Part shown: piece by piece, positions 36,599-46,513 of the stretch
How the letters are laid out: each line of letters begins with the position of its first letter
How positions within the stretch are numbered: the stretch's first letter is position 1
Assembly: GCF_013359755.1 (NCBI RefSeq)
Contig: NZ_JABMCJ010000094.1
Location: 310,001 to 374,000, forward strand
DNA from: Tardiphaga robiniae
GTDB taxonomy: Bacteria; Pseudomonadota; Alphaproteobacteria; Rhizobiales; Xanthobacteraceae
Direction of reading: 5' to 3'
DNA length: 64,000 nucleotides
Position numbers and translations under genes: made by a program
Notes under the pieces: generated by a model
Database searches by the model: none
Told to the model about the DNA's origin: nothing
Seen by the model: only the letters and a program-made list of their open reading frames with translations

Positions 36599-37285
36599 TC
36601 ACGGCACCAACTTGTAGCCACCGGCTTCCGTCACCAGGATTTCAGGATTGGCGGCGTCCTTCTCGATCTTCTGACGCAGCCGATAGATGTGCGTTTCCAG
36701 CGTGTGCGTGGTGACGCCGGAATTGTAGCCCCAGACTTCCTGCAGCAACGTCTCGCGCGACACCGGCAACTGCCCGGCGCGGTACAGGAAGCGCAGGATC
36801 GCCGTTTCCTTCTCGGTCAGGCGGACCTTCTTGGCATTGGCACCGGTGAGCATCTTGGAGCCAGGCCGGAAGCTATAGGGACCGACGGTGAAGACGGCAT
36901 CTTCGCTGGCTTCGTGCTGACGGAGCTGCGCACGAATACGCGCCAACAGCACAGCAAAGCGGAATGGCTTGGCGACATAATCATTGGCGCCGGATTCCAG
37001 ACCGAGAATGGTGTCGGAATCGGTGTCATGCCCGGTCAGCATGATGATCGGCGCCTTGAAGCCACCCTTGCGCAGGCTGCGCACGACTTCGCGACCGTCC
37101 GTGTCGGGCAGGCCGACATCCATCAGCACCAGATCGGGGGAATTGGCCTTGGCTGCAGTAGCGCCCTTGGCGCCGGTGTCGACAGCGGAGGCCTCGAACT
37201 CTTCGTGCAGCGACAGCTGCTCGACCAGCGCCTCGCGCAAATCAGTATCGTCATCCACGATCAAGATCTTGCGGGCATTGGGCAT
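36599..37285 (-). CDS. OmpR-family response regulator, orphan
   Basis: A 228-residue two-component regulator. The receiver domain starts KILIVDDDTDLREALVEQL with the acidic pocket, has phospho-Asp in DLVLMDVGLPDTDG near residue 55, Thr in MLTGHD and Lys in VAKPFRF. The winged helix DNA-binding domain runs from about 125 (VRLTEKETAILRFLYRAGQL) to THTLETHIYRLRQKIEKD. No histidine kinase gene is nearby. It is similar in look to essential cell-envelope regulators of the CenR type in alphaproteobacteria, but I cannot confirm that. It diverges from the L,D-transpeptidase gene over 190 bp, an interesting link to wall remodelling. Confidence 0.93.
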   Translation of the reverse strand: MPNARKILIVDDDTDLREALVEQLSLHEEFEASAVDTGAKGATAAKANSPDLVLMDVGLPDTDGREVVRSLRKGGFKAPIIMLTGHDTDSDTILGLESGANDYVAKPFRFAVLLARIRAQLRQHEASEDAVFTVGPYSFRPGSKMLTGANAKKVRLTEKETAILRFLYRAGQLPVSRETLLQEVWGYNSGVTTHTLETHIYRLRQKIEKDAANPEILVTEAGGYKLVP

Positions 37286-37474
37286 TGCGACAATCCTTTG
37301 AACGGCTGCGGCGGAGCGTTGTTCGCCGCGCTGAAACAGTGGGCCAGAAATCGTGACAGGCTTCGCCGTTACTGCATATTCTAGCGCAAAATCAGCGACA
37401 TTCCCGGCGAATGTACTGCTGCAGCGCGAAATAGAACATTTGCGGTAAATAGCAAGGCGGAGTTCGCGATTCGG

Positions 37475-38044
37475 ATGGGAAGTCTCGTTATTTCAGACAC
37501 TTATCGAACAAGCTTGCGTGATCGACCGCTAACTATGGTTCACATTCGCGCGTCAGCCGGAGACAGACTCCGTGGATGGCTGACGACCGACCACACAACC
37601 ATACCCGTCGCGCTCGGCCGCGGCGGAATCAAGGCGAACAAACGCGAAGGCGACGGCGGAACGCCGCGTGGGACGTTTCGCCCCATCCGGCTGTGGTGGC
37701 GGGCCGACCGCAATCCACGTCCGCGTAGCTTTCTGCCGATCCGCCCCATCACGCCGATGGATGGCTGGTGCGAGGATCCGTCTGATCGGCACTACAATCG
37801 ACCGGTCCGGCTCGATCGTGGAAGTGACGGCGACCGACTGGCCCGCGAGGATCATCTCTACGATTTCATCATCGAGATCGACCAGAACACCCGACCACGG
37901 ATCGCAGGGCGAGGCAGTGCAGTGTTCCTGCATCTGGCCCGCCCGAAATTCGCGCCGACCGCGGGCTGTGTCGCCATGACCAAGCCAGCCATGCTGCGGC
38001 TGCTGGCCCGGATCGGGCCGAAGACGCGCATCGTCATTGGGTAG
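37475..38044 (+). CDS. L,D-transpeptidase (YkuD) family protein
   Basis: A 189-residue YkuD-domain protein. GREGDGGTPRGTF-like text (KREGDGGTPRGTFRPIRLWW) opens the fold. The catalytic block is GSAVFLHLARPKFAPTAGCV, with His and Cys as in L,D-transpeptidases; the residue usually Arg after the Cys is Ala (GCVAM). The family crosslinks peptidoglycan 3-3 or attaches proteins to it. No signal peptide is evident from the ATG at 37475, nor from the alternative ATG at 37535 (MVHIRASAGDRLRG), which puts cytoplasmic versus periplasmic location in doubt. It diverges from the response regulator. Confidence 0.85.
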   Translation: MGSLVISDTYRTSLRDRPLTMVHIRASAGDRLRGWLTTDHTTIPVALGRGGIKANKREGDGGTPRGTFRPIRLWWRADRNPRPRSFLPIRPITPMDGWCEDPSDRHYNRPVRLDRGSDGDRLAREDHLYDFIIEIDQNTRPRIAGRGSAVFLHLARPKFAPTAGCVAMTKPAMLRLLARIGPKTRIVIG

Positions 38045-38130
38045 ATCTGGTGCAGACTCCATCTTCAAATTTTTCAGGCGAGGCGTGAAGATCTGACCGA
38101 GGATAAGAATAACCCGGCCAGATCGATCGG

Positions 38131-39225
38131 TTACTCCGGCTTCCTACGCGAATCGTTATGCGTCGGGGCCTTCGGTCTCGCCGGCGGATGAGAAACCGGA
38201 CGGGGCGCCGGATGAGTTGCAACCGGATGCGATACTGGCCGCGCGGCGGCAACATGCGGCGGGGCCGGCGGCTTCGCGACAGCGGCCATCCTGGGAGCCG
38301 CCGGGTGCGGGGCGACAGGCGGCCTGATAGCAGGTGGCTTGGCTACGGCGTTCAGCGGTTTCGGCGGGACTGCACCATTGGTCGTCGCATGTGCGACGGT
38401 CGTCGGTGGCCCCTTGTTCTCAGGCGTTGCGTTCGCAACCGGCCTGTTTGCTGGCGGTTTGGCGCCGGTCGCAGGAAGTACCGCGGGCACGGGCGTCGCC
38501 GCCGGCCCGACTTCCCGCGCTGCCACGACCCCTTTGCCGGTGAATTCACCCGGTTTGGCAGTCGCCGCGATCACCGGATGCCCATGATTTTCGGACGCGC
38601 GCAGCGCTCTGTTGGTGCTCGCGATATGTTCGTGCTGGGTTTGTACGGCCGTCGCCGCGATGTGCGGTTGGTGCGCGACGGCCTGCTCCTGCGGCGTCGG
38701 CTGCGCGGTTGTGCCGCCCGTGCCGCCATTAAAACTGACCCTTGTGATGTTGGTCGTATTGTTGACGATGGTCTGGTTGTAGACATTCGTCACCGCGACA
38801 CCGCCGAAATTGTTGACGGTCCGATTGTAGGCGAACACGCCGTTATTCCAGCGACCGCCACCATAACCGACGCCGCTATAGCCGTAGCCGTAATCGACGC
38901 CGCCATAGAAGCCGACATGGGTTCCCCAATAGCCGGCGTTCCAACCGTAATAGCCATCGTGCCAGCCCCAAAAGCCCGGCGTCCACAACAGGCCGACCTG
39001 AGGCGGCTCGACCCAGGTGCCGGGCACCCAGTAGTAACCGTCCGGACCATAGGCCCAGAAGCCGGGCGTCCAGATATAGCCGGGCGCGGGAATGGCGGGC
39101 TGCTCGTAGACCGGCAGTTCCGGTGGAGCAATCGTGATGCTGATGATCTGCGCCATGGCAACGACCGGCATGGTGAACACGACCAGCGCGGCCAGAAGCC
39201 AGGTAACGGAGCGAAAGTGTCGCAT
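38131..39225 (-). CDS. YXWGXW repeat-containing exported protein
   Basis: A 364-residue secreted protein. The signal peptide is SVTWLLAALVVFTMPVVAMA. Residues 35-105 carry aromatic YXWGXW-like repeats (GYIWTPGFWAYGPDGYYWVP, LLWTPGFWGWHDGYYGW). A Gly/Asn/Thr-rich segment follows, and the last 180 residues are disordered and rich in Pro, Ala, His and Lys. Function is unknown; such proteins are common in rhizobia and usually predicted to be envelope-associated. I chose the ATG at 39225 before the signal peptide; the frame extends to 39300. No neighbour suggests a pathway. Confidence 0.85.
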   Translation of the reverse strand: MRHFRSVTWLLAALVVFTMPVVAMAQIISITIAPPELPVYEQPAIPAPGYIWTPGFWAYGPDGYYWVPGTWVEPPQVGLLWTPGFWGWHDGYYGWNAGYWGTHVGFYGGVDYGYGYSGVGYGGGRWNNGVFAYNRTVNNFGGVAVTNVYNQTIVNNTTNITRVSFNGGTGGTTAQPTPQEQAVAHQPHIAATAVQTQHEHIASTNRALRASENHGHPVIAATAKPGEFTGKGVVAAREVGPAATPVPAVLPATGAKPPANRPVANATPENKGPPTTVAHATTNGAVPPKPLNAVAKPPAIRPPVAPHPAAPRMAAVAKPPAPPHVAAARPVSHPVATHPAPRPVSHPPARPKAPTHNDSRRKPE

Positions 39226-39375
39226 GTCTGTCCCTCTCGCGGGGCGGGGATCCCGCGTCCGGACACAGTCGAGACGGAATAGTGCGACATTATGGCGCAC
39301 CTTCAGGCGTGCGGTCGGGAACTTTTCAGTTCAGGCAAAGCGCCAACGGCCCATTAACGGAAGTGAAGAGAAGAA

Positions 39376-40104
39376 CTACCGTTTCCCGAAGATCGCCGAG
39401 CCGACGCGCACATGAGTCGCGCCAAACTGGATGGCGATGGCGAAGTCGGCACTCATGCCCATCGACAACCCGGTCAATCCGTTACGTGCAGCGATCTTCG
39501 CCGTCAGCGCGAAATGCGGCGCTGGCGCATCCTCAACCGGCGGAATGCACATCAGTCCGGAAATCGTCAGCCCATAGGTATCGCGACAGCGGGCCAGGAA
39601 ATCATCAGCCTCGCTCGGCGCGATACCGGCCTTTTGCGGCTCCTCACCAGTGTTGAGCTGTACGAAGAGCTGCGGCGTCCGCTGCTGCGCCTTCATCTCC
39701 TTGCTTAACGCTTCGCAAATGCTCGGTCGATCGACCGAGTGAATCGCATCGAACAAGGCAACCGCTTCCTTGGCCTTGTTGGACTGCAAAGGCCCTATCA
39801 AATGCAACGCAATCGCGGGTTGAGTGGCGATTAACGCCGGCCATTTGGATTTTGCCTCCTGGACGCGATTTTCGCCGAACACACGCTGACCGGACTGGAT
39901 CACGGGCGCAATTGCGTCAGCCTCGAACGTCTTCGACACCGCGATCAACGTCACAGAACTGCGGTCCCGCCGCGCTTCGTTACATGCGCGGAAGATATCG
40001 TACTCGACCGAAGCGAGTCCGTCGGTTGGTAAAGAAGACGTTACGCCCGACGACTCTTGCACGGATTTATTTTCAACCAAGGCGCGAACTTTCTTGAGAT
40101 CCAT
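39376..40104 (-). CDS. YggS family PLP homeostasis protein
   Basis: A 242-residue pyridoxal-phosphate-binding protein of the YggS/PLPBP family, a single TIM barrel that helps balance cellular PLP and amino/keto-acid pools. TLIAVSKTFEADAIAPVIQS holds the PLP Lys. FGENRVQEAKSKW, LHLIGPLQSNKAKEAV and LFVQLNTGEEPQKAGI follow. GLSMGMSADFAIAIQFGATH and VRVGSAIFGKR form the phosphate-binding end. The first 30 residues are longer than in E. coli; a later start is possible but none is clearly better. It diverges from the diguanylate cyclase gene. Confidence 0.93.
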   Translation of the reverse strand: MDLKKVRALVENKSVQESSGVTSSLPTDGLASVEYDIFRACNEARRDRSSVTLIAVSKTFEADAIAPVIQSGQRVFGENRVQEAKSKWPALIATQPAIALHLIGPLQSNKAKEAVALFDAIHSVDRPSICEALSKEMKAQQRTPQLFVQLNTGEEPQKAGIAPSEADDFLARCRDTYGLTISGLMCIPPVEDAPAPHFALTAKIAARNGLTGLSMGMSADFAIAIQFGATHVRVGSAIFGKR

Positions 40105-40179
40105 TGCAGTTTAACGAATCCGGGAAAGGCTTTTTGAAGGCTTTGGAGTACCTATGTCCGCGGGGCTTAGGGATCGAAG

Positions 40180-41877
40180 ATGTCACGCATCGGTATTAAC
40201 CGCAATAAAGCGAGGCTCAGGGGAGCTCTCGGCATTCGCGCTCGACTGGTCCTGTTGGCCCTCATTCTGGTCGGGCCATTAATGGCGGAGCGAATTCGCT
40301 CACTCGATGCGACGCGTACCCACCAGATCGCGACGGCCGCGCGTGATTTCGCTGGCGTCGCCCAGCACAGCGCCGATGCACAGCGCGAAGTCTTCGCCTC
40401 GATCGAGGCCGTGCTGAAATCATCCGCCTACATCTATACGTCGGCCGCTCAGGTGAATCGGAGCTGCGCCATCATGCGGGCGAGCCTCCGCGGCGATATG
40501 CCGTGGCTGCGCAGCCTGACAGTGGCCGGTGCGGATGGCATCGCCATGTGCTCGACCTGGCCGGAAGTCATCGAGCAGAGATTCGATTTCAGCGATCGCC
40601 CCTATTTCAAGAAAGCGATTGCGACCGGTGAGTTTGTCGTCAGCGATTATCTGTTCAGCCGCTTGACGAACCAGCCGACCGTGATGGCGGCCTATCTCGC
40701 ACCGGGCCTGACTAAGGACGACGATGCCGTGGTACTGGCGGCGGTGAATCTCGACTGGATGTCGAAGATCATGGGCAATCTCGGCGACCGGCCCGGTGTC
40801 ACGACACTGCTGGTCGATCATGCCGGCACCGTGCTTGCAGCGCCGCCGACAAACGCCAGCGCGATTGGTCGGCCGATGGAAGACCTTGCTCTATTGCCGA
40901 TGATCGAAGCGCATCTGCGCAATACGGATAAGCAGACCGGTTCGCTGTCATTCAGCGCCAGTGACGGTTCACAGCGCACCGTATCATTCGCGACAATCCC
41001 CGGTACCGGCGCGCAATTGATCGTCAGCATCGACGAGGCCCGAGTCTCGGCGGTTGCCGATCGCGAGATCCGCACCGCCTATTTGCAGCTCGCCTTCGTT
41101 TGCCTGTTCGTTCTGCTTGGCGCGCTGGTGGTTGCGGAGCGACTGATCATCAAGCCGATCCAGATGATGGAGACCATGGCGCAGCGCTTCGGTCGCGGCG
41201 ACTGGTCGGCCCGCGTAGCGCGGAACAAGCTGCCGGCCGAGTTCGTACCGCTGGCACGCGCATTTTACGGCATGGCGGCGCAGTTGCGTGGTCGCGAACG
41301 CGAATTGCGCGCCAGCAACGAGCAGCTCACGGTGCTTGCCTCCATCGACATGCTGTCTGGCCTTGCCAATCGGCGCGGCTTCCAGAGCCGCCTCGATTTC
41401 GAATGGCTGAAGGCCCAGCAATCCGGCGACCATCTGACGCTGCTGATGATCGACGTCGATCACTTCAAACTCTTCAACGACACCTATGGCCATCCCGAAG
41501 GCGATGCTTGCCTGGCGCGCGTCGGCGAAGCTCTCTCCAGCCTGGCCGATCGCTGCTCGGGCTTTGCCGGACGCTATGGCGGCGAGGAATTCTGCCTGCT
41601 GCTGCCGGGCACCGAGGTCGCCCGCGGCATCCAGATCGGCGAAATAGTACGCGCGGCAATCTGGAACCTGGCGGTCTCCCATGCCACCAGCGCACATCAG
41701 CGGGTCACGGTCAGTGTCGGCGTGGCCTCGACGATGCCAGCTACGCTGGAGACGGCGAACGATTTGATCGAGGCAGCCGATGCCTCGCTCTACGCCGCCA
41801 AACGGCGTGGCCGCAACACCGTGGTGGAGCACGGCTTTGTGCGGGCATATGGCACGGCCGTGTCGCTGGCGGGGTGA
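40180..41877 (+). CDS. Membrane-bound diguanylate cyclase (sensor-HAMP-GGDEF)
   Basis: A 565-residue signalling protein. A first membrane span (ARLVLLALILVGPLMAERI) precedes a periplasmic Cache-like sensor at about residues 40-300 (FDFSDRPYFKKAIATGEFVV is typical). A second span (LQLAFVCLFVLLGALVVAER) leads into a HAMP linker. The GGDEF domain starts near 385 (DMLSGLANRRGFQSRLDFEW), with DVDHFKLFNDTYGHPEGD and the active-site RYGGEEFCLLLPG. The inhibitory I-site RxxD is RCSG, so feedback inhibition by c-di-GMP is probably lost. The intact active site predicts c-di-GMP synthesis. The ligand is unknown. Confidence 0.93.
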   Translation: MSRIGINRNKARLRGALGIRARLVLLALILVGPLMAERIRSLDATRTHQIATAARDFAGVAQHSADAQREVFASIEAVLKSSAYIYTSAAQVNRSCAIMRASLRGDMPWLRSLTVAGADGIAMCSTWPEVIEQRFDFSDRPYFKKAIATGEFVVSDYLFSRLTNQPTVMAAYLAPGLTKDDDAVVLAAVNLDWMSKIMGNLGDRPGVTTLLVDHAGTVLAAPPTNASAIGRPMEDLALLPMIEAHLRNTDKQTGSLSFSASDGSQRTVSFATIPGTGAQLIVSIDEARVSAVADREIRTAYLQLAFVCLFVLLGALVVAERLIIKPIQMMETMAQRFGRGDWSARVARNKLPAEFVPLARAFYGMAAQLRGRERELRASNEQLTVLASIDMLSGLANRRGFQSRLDFEWLKAQQSGDHLTLLMIDVDHFKLFNDTYGHPEGDACLARVGEALSSLADRCSGFAGRYGGEEFCLLLPGTEVARGIQIGEIVRAAIWNLAVSHATSAHQRVTVSVGVASTMPATLETANDLIEAADASLYAAKRRGRNTVVEHGFVRAYGTAVSLAG

Positions 41878-42058
41878 GACTACGGGCCCGCCCCTGGTCC
41901 CGTTTCTTGTCTTAAACCATTGACCTAACGCAGCCTTTTATGGCCTAGTCCCCGGCCTCAAGCGCGAATTCAGCCCGAGCAAGCACCGGTTTGCGACCTC
42001 GTTCGCGCGTCCATGATCTGAGAAGCGCTCGAACCGGCCGGCGGATTTCAAAAACACC

Positions 42059-44668
42059 ATGAGCAACGAACGTTACAACGCCCGCGAGACCGAACCGCGC
42101 TGGCAGCGCGTCTGGGACGACAAGGCGATCTTCGCCACCAAGAACGACGATCCGCGCGAGAAGTATTACGTACTCGAGATGTTCCCCTATCCGTCGGGGC
42201 GCATCCATATGGGCCATGTCCGCAACTATACGATGGGCGACGTGGTTGCGCGCTTCCAGCGCGCGCAGGGCAAGAACGTGCTGCATCCGATGGGCTGGGA
42301 TGCGTTCGGCCTGCCCGCCGAGAACGCCGCGATCGAGCGCAAAGTCGCTCCGAAGGCGTGGACCTATGAGAACATCGCGTCGATGAAAAAGCAGCTGCAG
42401 ACCATGGGTTTGTCGCTGGACTGGTCGCGCGAATTCGCAACCTGCGACCCTACCTACTACAAGCATCAGCAGAAGATGTTTCTCGATTTCATGCGGGCAG
42501 GTTTGGCCGAGCGCAAGAAGTCCAAGGTGAACTGGGATCCGGTCGACCATACCGTGCTGGCCAATGAGCAGGTGATCGACGGCCGCGGCTGGCGCTCAGG
42601 GGCGCTGGTGGAGCAGCGCGAGCTGACCCAGTGGTTCTTCAAGATCAGTAAATATTCCGACGAGCTGCTGTCTGCCCTGGATACGCTGGATCGCTGGCCC
42701 GACAAGGTGCGCCTAATGCAGCGCAACTGGATCGGCAAGTCGGAAGGTCTGCATTTCCAGTTCGGACTGATCGGCGCACCCGCGGGATTCGACAAACTGC
42801 CGGTGTTCACGACACGCCCGGACACGATGTATGGCCCGACTTTCGCTGCGATCTCGCCGGATCATCCGCTGGCGAAAGCGCTGGCAGAAAAAGACCCCAA
42901 CGTTGTCGCCTTCATCGAGGAATGCCATCGCATGGGCACCTCGCAGGCCGAGATCGACACAGCCGAGAAGCTCGGCTTTGACACCGGCATCAAGGTCACG
43001 CATCCCGCCGACGCGTCATGGACACTGCCACTCTATATCGCAAACTTCGTGCTGATGGATTACGGCACCGGCGCCATCATCGGCTGCCCCGCACACGATC
43101 AGCGCGACCTGGATTTTGCGCGCAAGTACGACCTGCCGGTGCTCGACGTGTTCGTGCCCGTCGGTAGCGATGAGCGCGTTGGTAACATCGCTTTCGCTCC
43201 GGCGAAAAGTGAGACTGTGCAGTATGTCCGTTGGGTGGGTGCACCCGGTGTGATGACCTGCGAAGAAGCGATGAAGAAGTCGCTCGAGATTTTCGAGAAG
43301 GACGGCTGGGGCAAGCGCGAGATCAATTTCCGCCTGCGCGACTGGGGCATCTCACGTCAGCGCTATTGGGGTTGCCCGATCCCGATCATCCACTGCCCGA
43401 GCTGCGATATCGTGCCGGTGCCGGACAAGGATCTGCCGGTCGTGCTGCCGGAGGACGTTTCCTTCGACAAGCCGGGCAATGCACTGGATCATCATCCGAC
43501 GTGGAAGCATGTGAAGTGCCCGAACTGCGGCGCGGATGCGCGGCGCGAAACCGATACCATGGACACCTTCGTGGATTCGTCCTGGTACTTCACGCGCTTC
43601 ACGGATCCATGGAACACGTCGGCACCCACGACGACCGCCGTTGCCAATCGAATGATGCCTGTCGATCAGTATATCGGCGGCGTCGAGCACGCGATCCTGC
43701 ATCTGCTGTACAGCCGCTTCTTCACCCGCGCCATGAAGGCCACCGGCCACGTCAATTTCGACGAACCGTTCGCCGGCATGTTCACGCAAGGCATGGTGGT
43801 GCACGAGACCTACAAGAAACAGGACGGCACCTTCGCCTCACCGGCCGAGATCAACATCGAGATTGGCGGTAACGGCCAACGCGCTACGCTGATCGCCACT
43901 GGCGAAGACATCACCATCGGCCCGATCGAAAAGATGTCGAAGTCGAAGCGCAACACAGTCGACCCCGACGACATCATGGGCACCTACGGCGCTGATACCG
44001 CCCGTTGGTTCATGCTGTCGGATTCGCCGCCCGACCGCGACGTCATCTGGAGCGAAGAAGGCGTCAAAGGCGCTTCGCGCTTCGTGCAGCGTCTGTGGCG
44101 GCAGATCAACGAATCAGCCGCGCACGGCAAATCGGCGCCGGCAGCCCGTCCCACCGAATTCGGCCCCGATGCCTTGGCGATCCGCAAGGCGGCCCATGGC
44201 GCGCTCAGCAAGGTCTCGATCGAGATCGAAAAGCTGCATTTCAATGTCTGCCTCGCCCATATCCGCGAATTTTCCAATGTGCTGGGCGAAGCTTTAGCGA
44301 AGCCGGGAACTCTGACCCCGGACGTCTGCTGGGCGCTGCACGAGGCCTCGGTCATTCTTGTTCAACTGTTTGCGCCGATGATGCCCCATCTGGCCGAGGA
44401 ATGCTGGGGCGTACTGGGGCAACCGGGCATGATCTCGGAAGCCCGTTGGCCGCAAATCGAGCCCAATCTGCTGGTTGAAGACACCATGACCCTGCCGGTA
44501 CAGGTCAACGGCAAGAAGCGCGGAGAAGTCACAGTGGCCCGGGAAGCGACGAACCCGGAAATTGAGGCTGCCGCTCTGGCGCTCGATGCTGTAAAACAAG
44601 CTCTCGACGGCAAACCCGTCAAGAAGGTCATCGTCGTCGCCCAGAGGATCGTGAATGTTGTCGGCTAA
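42059..44668 (+). CDS. leuS: Leucyl-tRNA synthetase
   Basis: An 869-residue class I aminoacyl-tRNA synthetase charging tRNA-Leu. [20 protein letters not shown] contains the HIGH-type motif HMGH. The editing domain (CP1) has [20 protein letters not shown] and [19 protein letters not shown]. The catalytic KMSKS loop is [16 protein letters not shown] zinc-ribbon-like [20 protein letters not shown] lies near residue 483. The anticodon-binding and C-terminal domains end at [13 protein letters not shown]. Its last 14 bp overlap lptE, so leuS, lptE and holA form a tightly packed operon. Confidence 0.98.
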   Translation: MSNERYNARETEPRWQRVWDDKAIFATKNDDPREKYYVLEMFPYPSGRIHMGHVRNYTMGDVVARFQRAQGKNVLHPMGWDAFGLPAENAAIERKVAPKAWTYENIASMKKQLQTMGLSLDWSREFATCDPTYYKHQQKMFLDFMRAGLAERKKSKVNWDPVDHTVLANEQVIDGRGWRSGALVEQRELTQWFFKISKYSDELLSALDTLDRWPDKVRLMQRNWIGKSEGLHFQFGLIGAPAGFDKLPVFTTRPDTMYGPTFAAISPDHPLAKALAEKDPNVVAFIEECHRMGTSQAEIDTAEKLGFDTGIKVTHPADASWTLPLYIANFVLMDYGTGAIIGCPAHDQRDLDFARKYDLPVLDVFVPVGSDERVGNIAFAPAKSETVQYVRWVGAPGVMTCEEAMKKSLEIFEKDGWGKREINFRLRDWGISRQRYWGCPIPIIHCPSCDIVPVPDKDLPVVLPEDVSFDKPGNALDHHPTWKHVKCPNCGADARRETDTMDTFVDSSWYFTRFTDPWNTSAPTTTAVANRMMPVDQYIGGVEHAILHLLYSRFFTRAMKATGHVNFDEPFAGMFTQGMVVHETYKKQDGTFASPAEINIEIGGNGQRATLIATGEDITIGPIEKMSKSKRNTVDPDDIMGTYGADTARWFMLSDSPPDRDVIWSEEGVKGASRFVQRLWRQINESAAHGKSAPAARPTEFGPDALAIRKAAHGALSKVSIEIEKLHFNVCLAHIREFSNVLGEALAKPGTLTPDVCWALHEASVILVQLFAPMMPHLAEECWGVLGQPGMISEARWPQIEPNLLVEDTMTLPVQVNGKKRGEVTVAREATNPEIEAAALALDAVKQALDGKPVKKVIVVAQRIVNVVG

Positions 44669-45206
44669 ATCCCGTATTGCCGCCCGGCTCATGGTCGTCG
44701 CCACCCTGGCGGCGCTGACGGCCGGCTGCTTCCAGCCGATGTATGCCGAGCGTGGCGACGGTAAACCCGGCCTGCGCGAGAAGCTGCAGGGCGTCGAGGT
44801 TCCGCCGCTAGACTATCCCAACGCATCGCCGCAAGCGCGCGTCGGCGTGAATATCCGCAATGCACTGATGTTCAAGATGTACGGCAGCGCCACCGGCCTG
44901 CCGCCGACCTATCAGCTGAAGATTCGCTTCAATCCGAGCCGGACCTCGCTGATCGTCGATCCGAATACCGCGCTGCCGACCAGCGAAAACTACGGCATCG
45001 ATGCGACCTATGGTCTGATCGAGATAGCCACCGGCAAACAGGTCCTGACCGGCAGCACCTTCTCCCGTGTCACTTATGACATCCCGGGCCAGTTGCAGCG
45101 CTTCGCCCGCGCCCGCGCCTATCGGGACGCCGAAGACCGTGCGGCGGGTGAGATCGCCGACAACATCAATACCCGTCTGGCGTCGTTCTTCTACGCCGGC
45201 ACCTAA
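44655..45206 (+). CDS. lptE: LPS-assembly lipoprotein LptE
   Basis: A 183-residue lipoprotein that plugs the LptD barrel during lipopolysaccharide export to the outer membrane. The signal has lipobox LTAGC (Cys28 as lipidated residue) in [20 protein letters not shown]. The mature fold has alternating strands ([40 protein letters not shown]) and a C-terminal helical part ([20 protein letters not shown]). Assignment rests on the LptE fold and on the leuS-lptE-holA order, which is conserved in many proteobacteria. It overlaps leuS by 14 bp, and holA starts 9 bp after its stop. Confidence 0.92.
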   Translation: MLSAKSRIAARLMVVATLAALTAGCFQPMYAERGDGKPGLREKLQGVEVPPLDYPNASPQARVGVNIRNALMFKMYGSATGLPPTYQLKIRFNPSRTSLIVDPNTALPTSENYGIDATYGLIEIATGKQVLTGSTFSRVTYDIPGQLQRFARARAYRDAEDRAAGEIADNINTRLASFFYAGT

Positions 45207-45215
45207 GCCCGTCGC

Positions 45216-46244
45216 GTGGTCGCGCTTCGCGGAAAAGACATCGACACGTTTCTGGCGCGGCCGGATGCCGGCCGGCCGATCATTCTGCTCTACGGAGCTG
45301 ACGCTGGACTCGTCCGCGAACGCGCCGACGCGCTGATGAAATCCGCGGTCGACGATCCCAATGATCCATTTTCGCTGGTTCGCATGGACGGCGATGATTT
45401 GGCCGCCGAGCCGTCGCGTCTCGTCGAAGAAGCCATGACGGTGCCGCTGTTCGGTGGGCGACGGGCGATCCGTGTGCGCGCAGGCTCAAAGAATTTTTCC
45501 AGCGGCGTCGACACGCTCGCTGACTCCGATATCAAGGATTGCCGCATCGTCATCGAGGCTGGTGAGCTTCGGCCGGAATCGCCATTGCGGAAAGTCTGCG
45601 AGAAGGCCAGGACCGCGGTGGCCATCGCCTGTTACCCCGACACCGAGCGCGATCTCGCAAAGCTTATCGATGAAGAGCTCCGCGTCTCCAATCTCCGCAT
45701 GGCGCCGGATGCACGCGCCACACTAATGTCGCTGCTCGGCGGCGATCGGCAGGCATCGCGTAACGAGCTCCGCAAGCTCACGCTCTATGCGCATGGTACC
45801 GGCGAAGTCACGCTCGACGACGTGATGGCCGTCGTCGCCGACGCGTCCGAGCTGAAGATCGATCCAATTGTCGACGGCGCCTTTGCCGGGAATCCCGCCG
45901 CGGTGGAAGTCGAGTTCAACAAGGCGATGATCGCCGGAACTTATCCGGGCATGATCATGATGGCCGCGCAGCGCCAGGCCGCATTGCTGCACAAAGCCAG
46001 CCTGCTGGTGGAGGCTGGTAGTTCGGCATCAGTAGCCGTGGAAAGCGGATTTCCGCGGCTGCATTTTTCCCGCAAGGGAACGGTGGAAGCAGCGCTGCGA
46101 AATTTCTCGGCGCAGCGGCTGGTCAACATCATCGAGCAGCTTGCCATCGCTGCTCTCGACGTGCGCAAGCAAAACGCCCTCGGCGCGGTGATCGCACAGA
46201 GGGCGTTGATGTCGATTGCCGTGAATGCAAGGCGGCGCGGTTAA
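45216..46244 (+). CDS. holA: DNA polymerase III delta subunit
   Basis: A 342-residue clamp-loader delta subunit, which opens the beta sliding clamp. The N-terminal ATPase-like fold has DAGRPIILLYGADAGLVRER in place of a working P-loop, as is normal for delta. TVPLFGGRRAIRVRAG, then VIEAGELRPESPLRKVCEKA follow. The C-terminal collar domain contains LHKASLLVEAGSSASVAVES. The GTG at 45216 is the start, 9 bp after lptE. It ends the leuS operon; downstream lies a pair of inverted palindromic repeats before convergent parB. Confidence 0.94.
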   Translation: MVALRGKDIDTFLARPDAGRPIILLYGADAGLVRERADALMKSAVDDPNDPFSLVRMDGDDLAAEPSRLVEEAMTVPLFGGRRAIRVRAGSKNFSSGVDTLADSDIKDCRIVIEAGELRPESPLRKVCEKARTAVAIACYPDTERDLAKLIDEELRVSNLRMAPDARATLMSLLGGDRQASRNELRKLTLYAHGTGEVTLDDVMAVVADASELKIDPIVDGAFAGNPAAVEVEFNKAMIAGTYPGMIMMAAQRQAALLHKASLLVEAGSSASVAVESGFPRLHFSRKGTVEAALRNFSAQRLVNIIEQLAIAALDVRKQNALGAVIAQRALMSIAVNARRRG

Positions 46245-46263
46245 GTAGCGATGGCGCTCCCTT

Positions 46264-46323
46264 AACCTCGCCCCGCATTTGCGGGGAGAGGTCGACCGGC
46301 GAAGCCGGTCGGGTGAGGGGCAT
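46264..46323. repeat. Palindromic repeat, unit A (between holA and parB)
   Basis: A 60-bp unit made of AACCTCG, a CCCCGC/GCGGGG stem, AGAGGTC, a GACCGGC-gaa-GCCGGTC stem and GGGTGAGGGGC. It is matched in inverted orientation by unit B at 46436-46494. The second stem differs in sequence between the units yet stays paired in both. Confidence 0.8.
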
Positions 46324-46435
46324 GGGACAAAGTCAGCCCAACACACGATCTTTCGGATCGCACCAATTCGTCTTCAAAAACGTCAGTGAAATGATCCGAC
46401 CCGAGAGCATATCTCTGCGGCGAACTCTGTGCGCT

Positions 46436-46494
46436 GCCCCTCACCCGCCGCGAACACGCGGCGACCTCTCCCCGCGCAGAGCGGGGCGAGGTTA
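46436..46494. repeat. Palindromic repeat, unit B, inverted relative to unit A
   Basis: Reverse complement reads AACCTCGCCCCGC, GCGGGGAGAGGTCG, a CGCCGCG/CGCGGCG stem and GGTGAGGGGC: the same layout as unit A. Units A and B flank 112 bp of unrelated sequence and could pair into one large cruciform or transcript hairpin, probably a two-way terminator for convergent holA and parB. Confidence 0.8.
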
Positions 46495-46513
46495 GGAAGC
46501 AGCACCGTCGAAA

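Noticed and set aside
38158-39282. 374-codon open frame antisense to the YXWGXW gene
   Set aside because: Arg/Asp-rich composition that arises from reading the repeats backwards; the minus-strand product has a signal peptide and known repeats.
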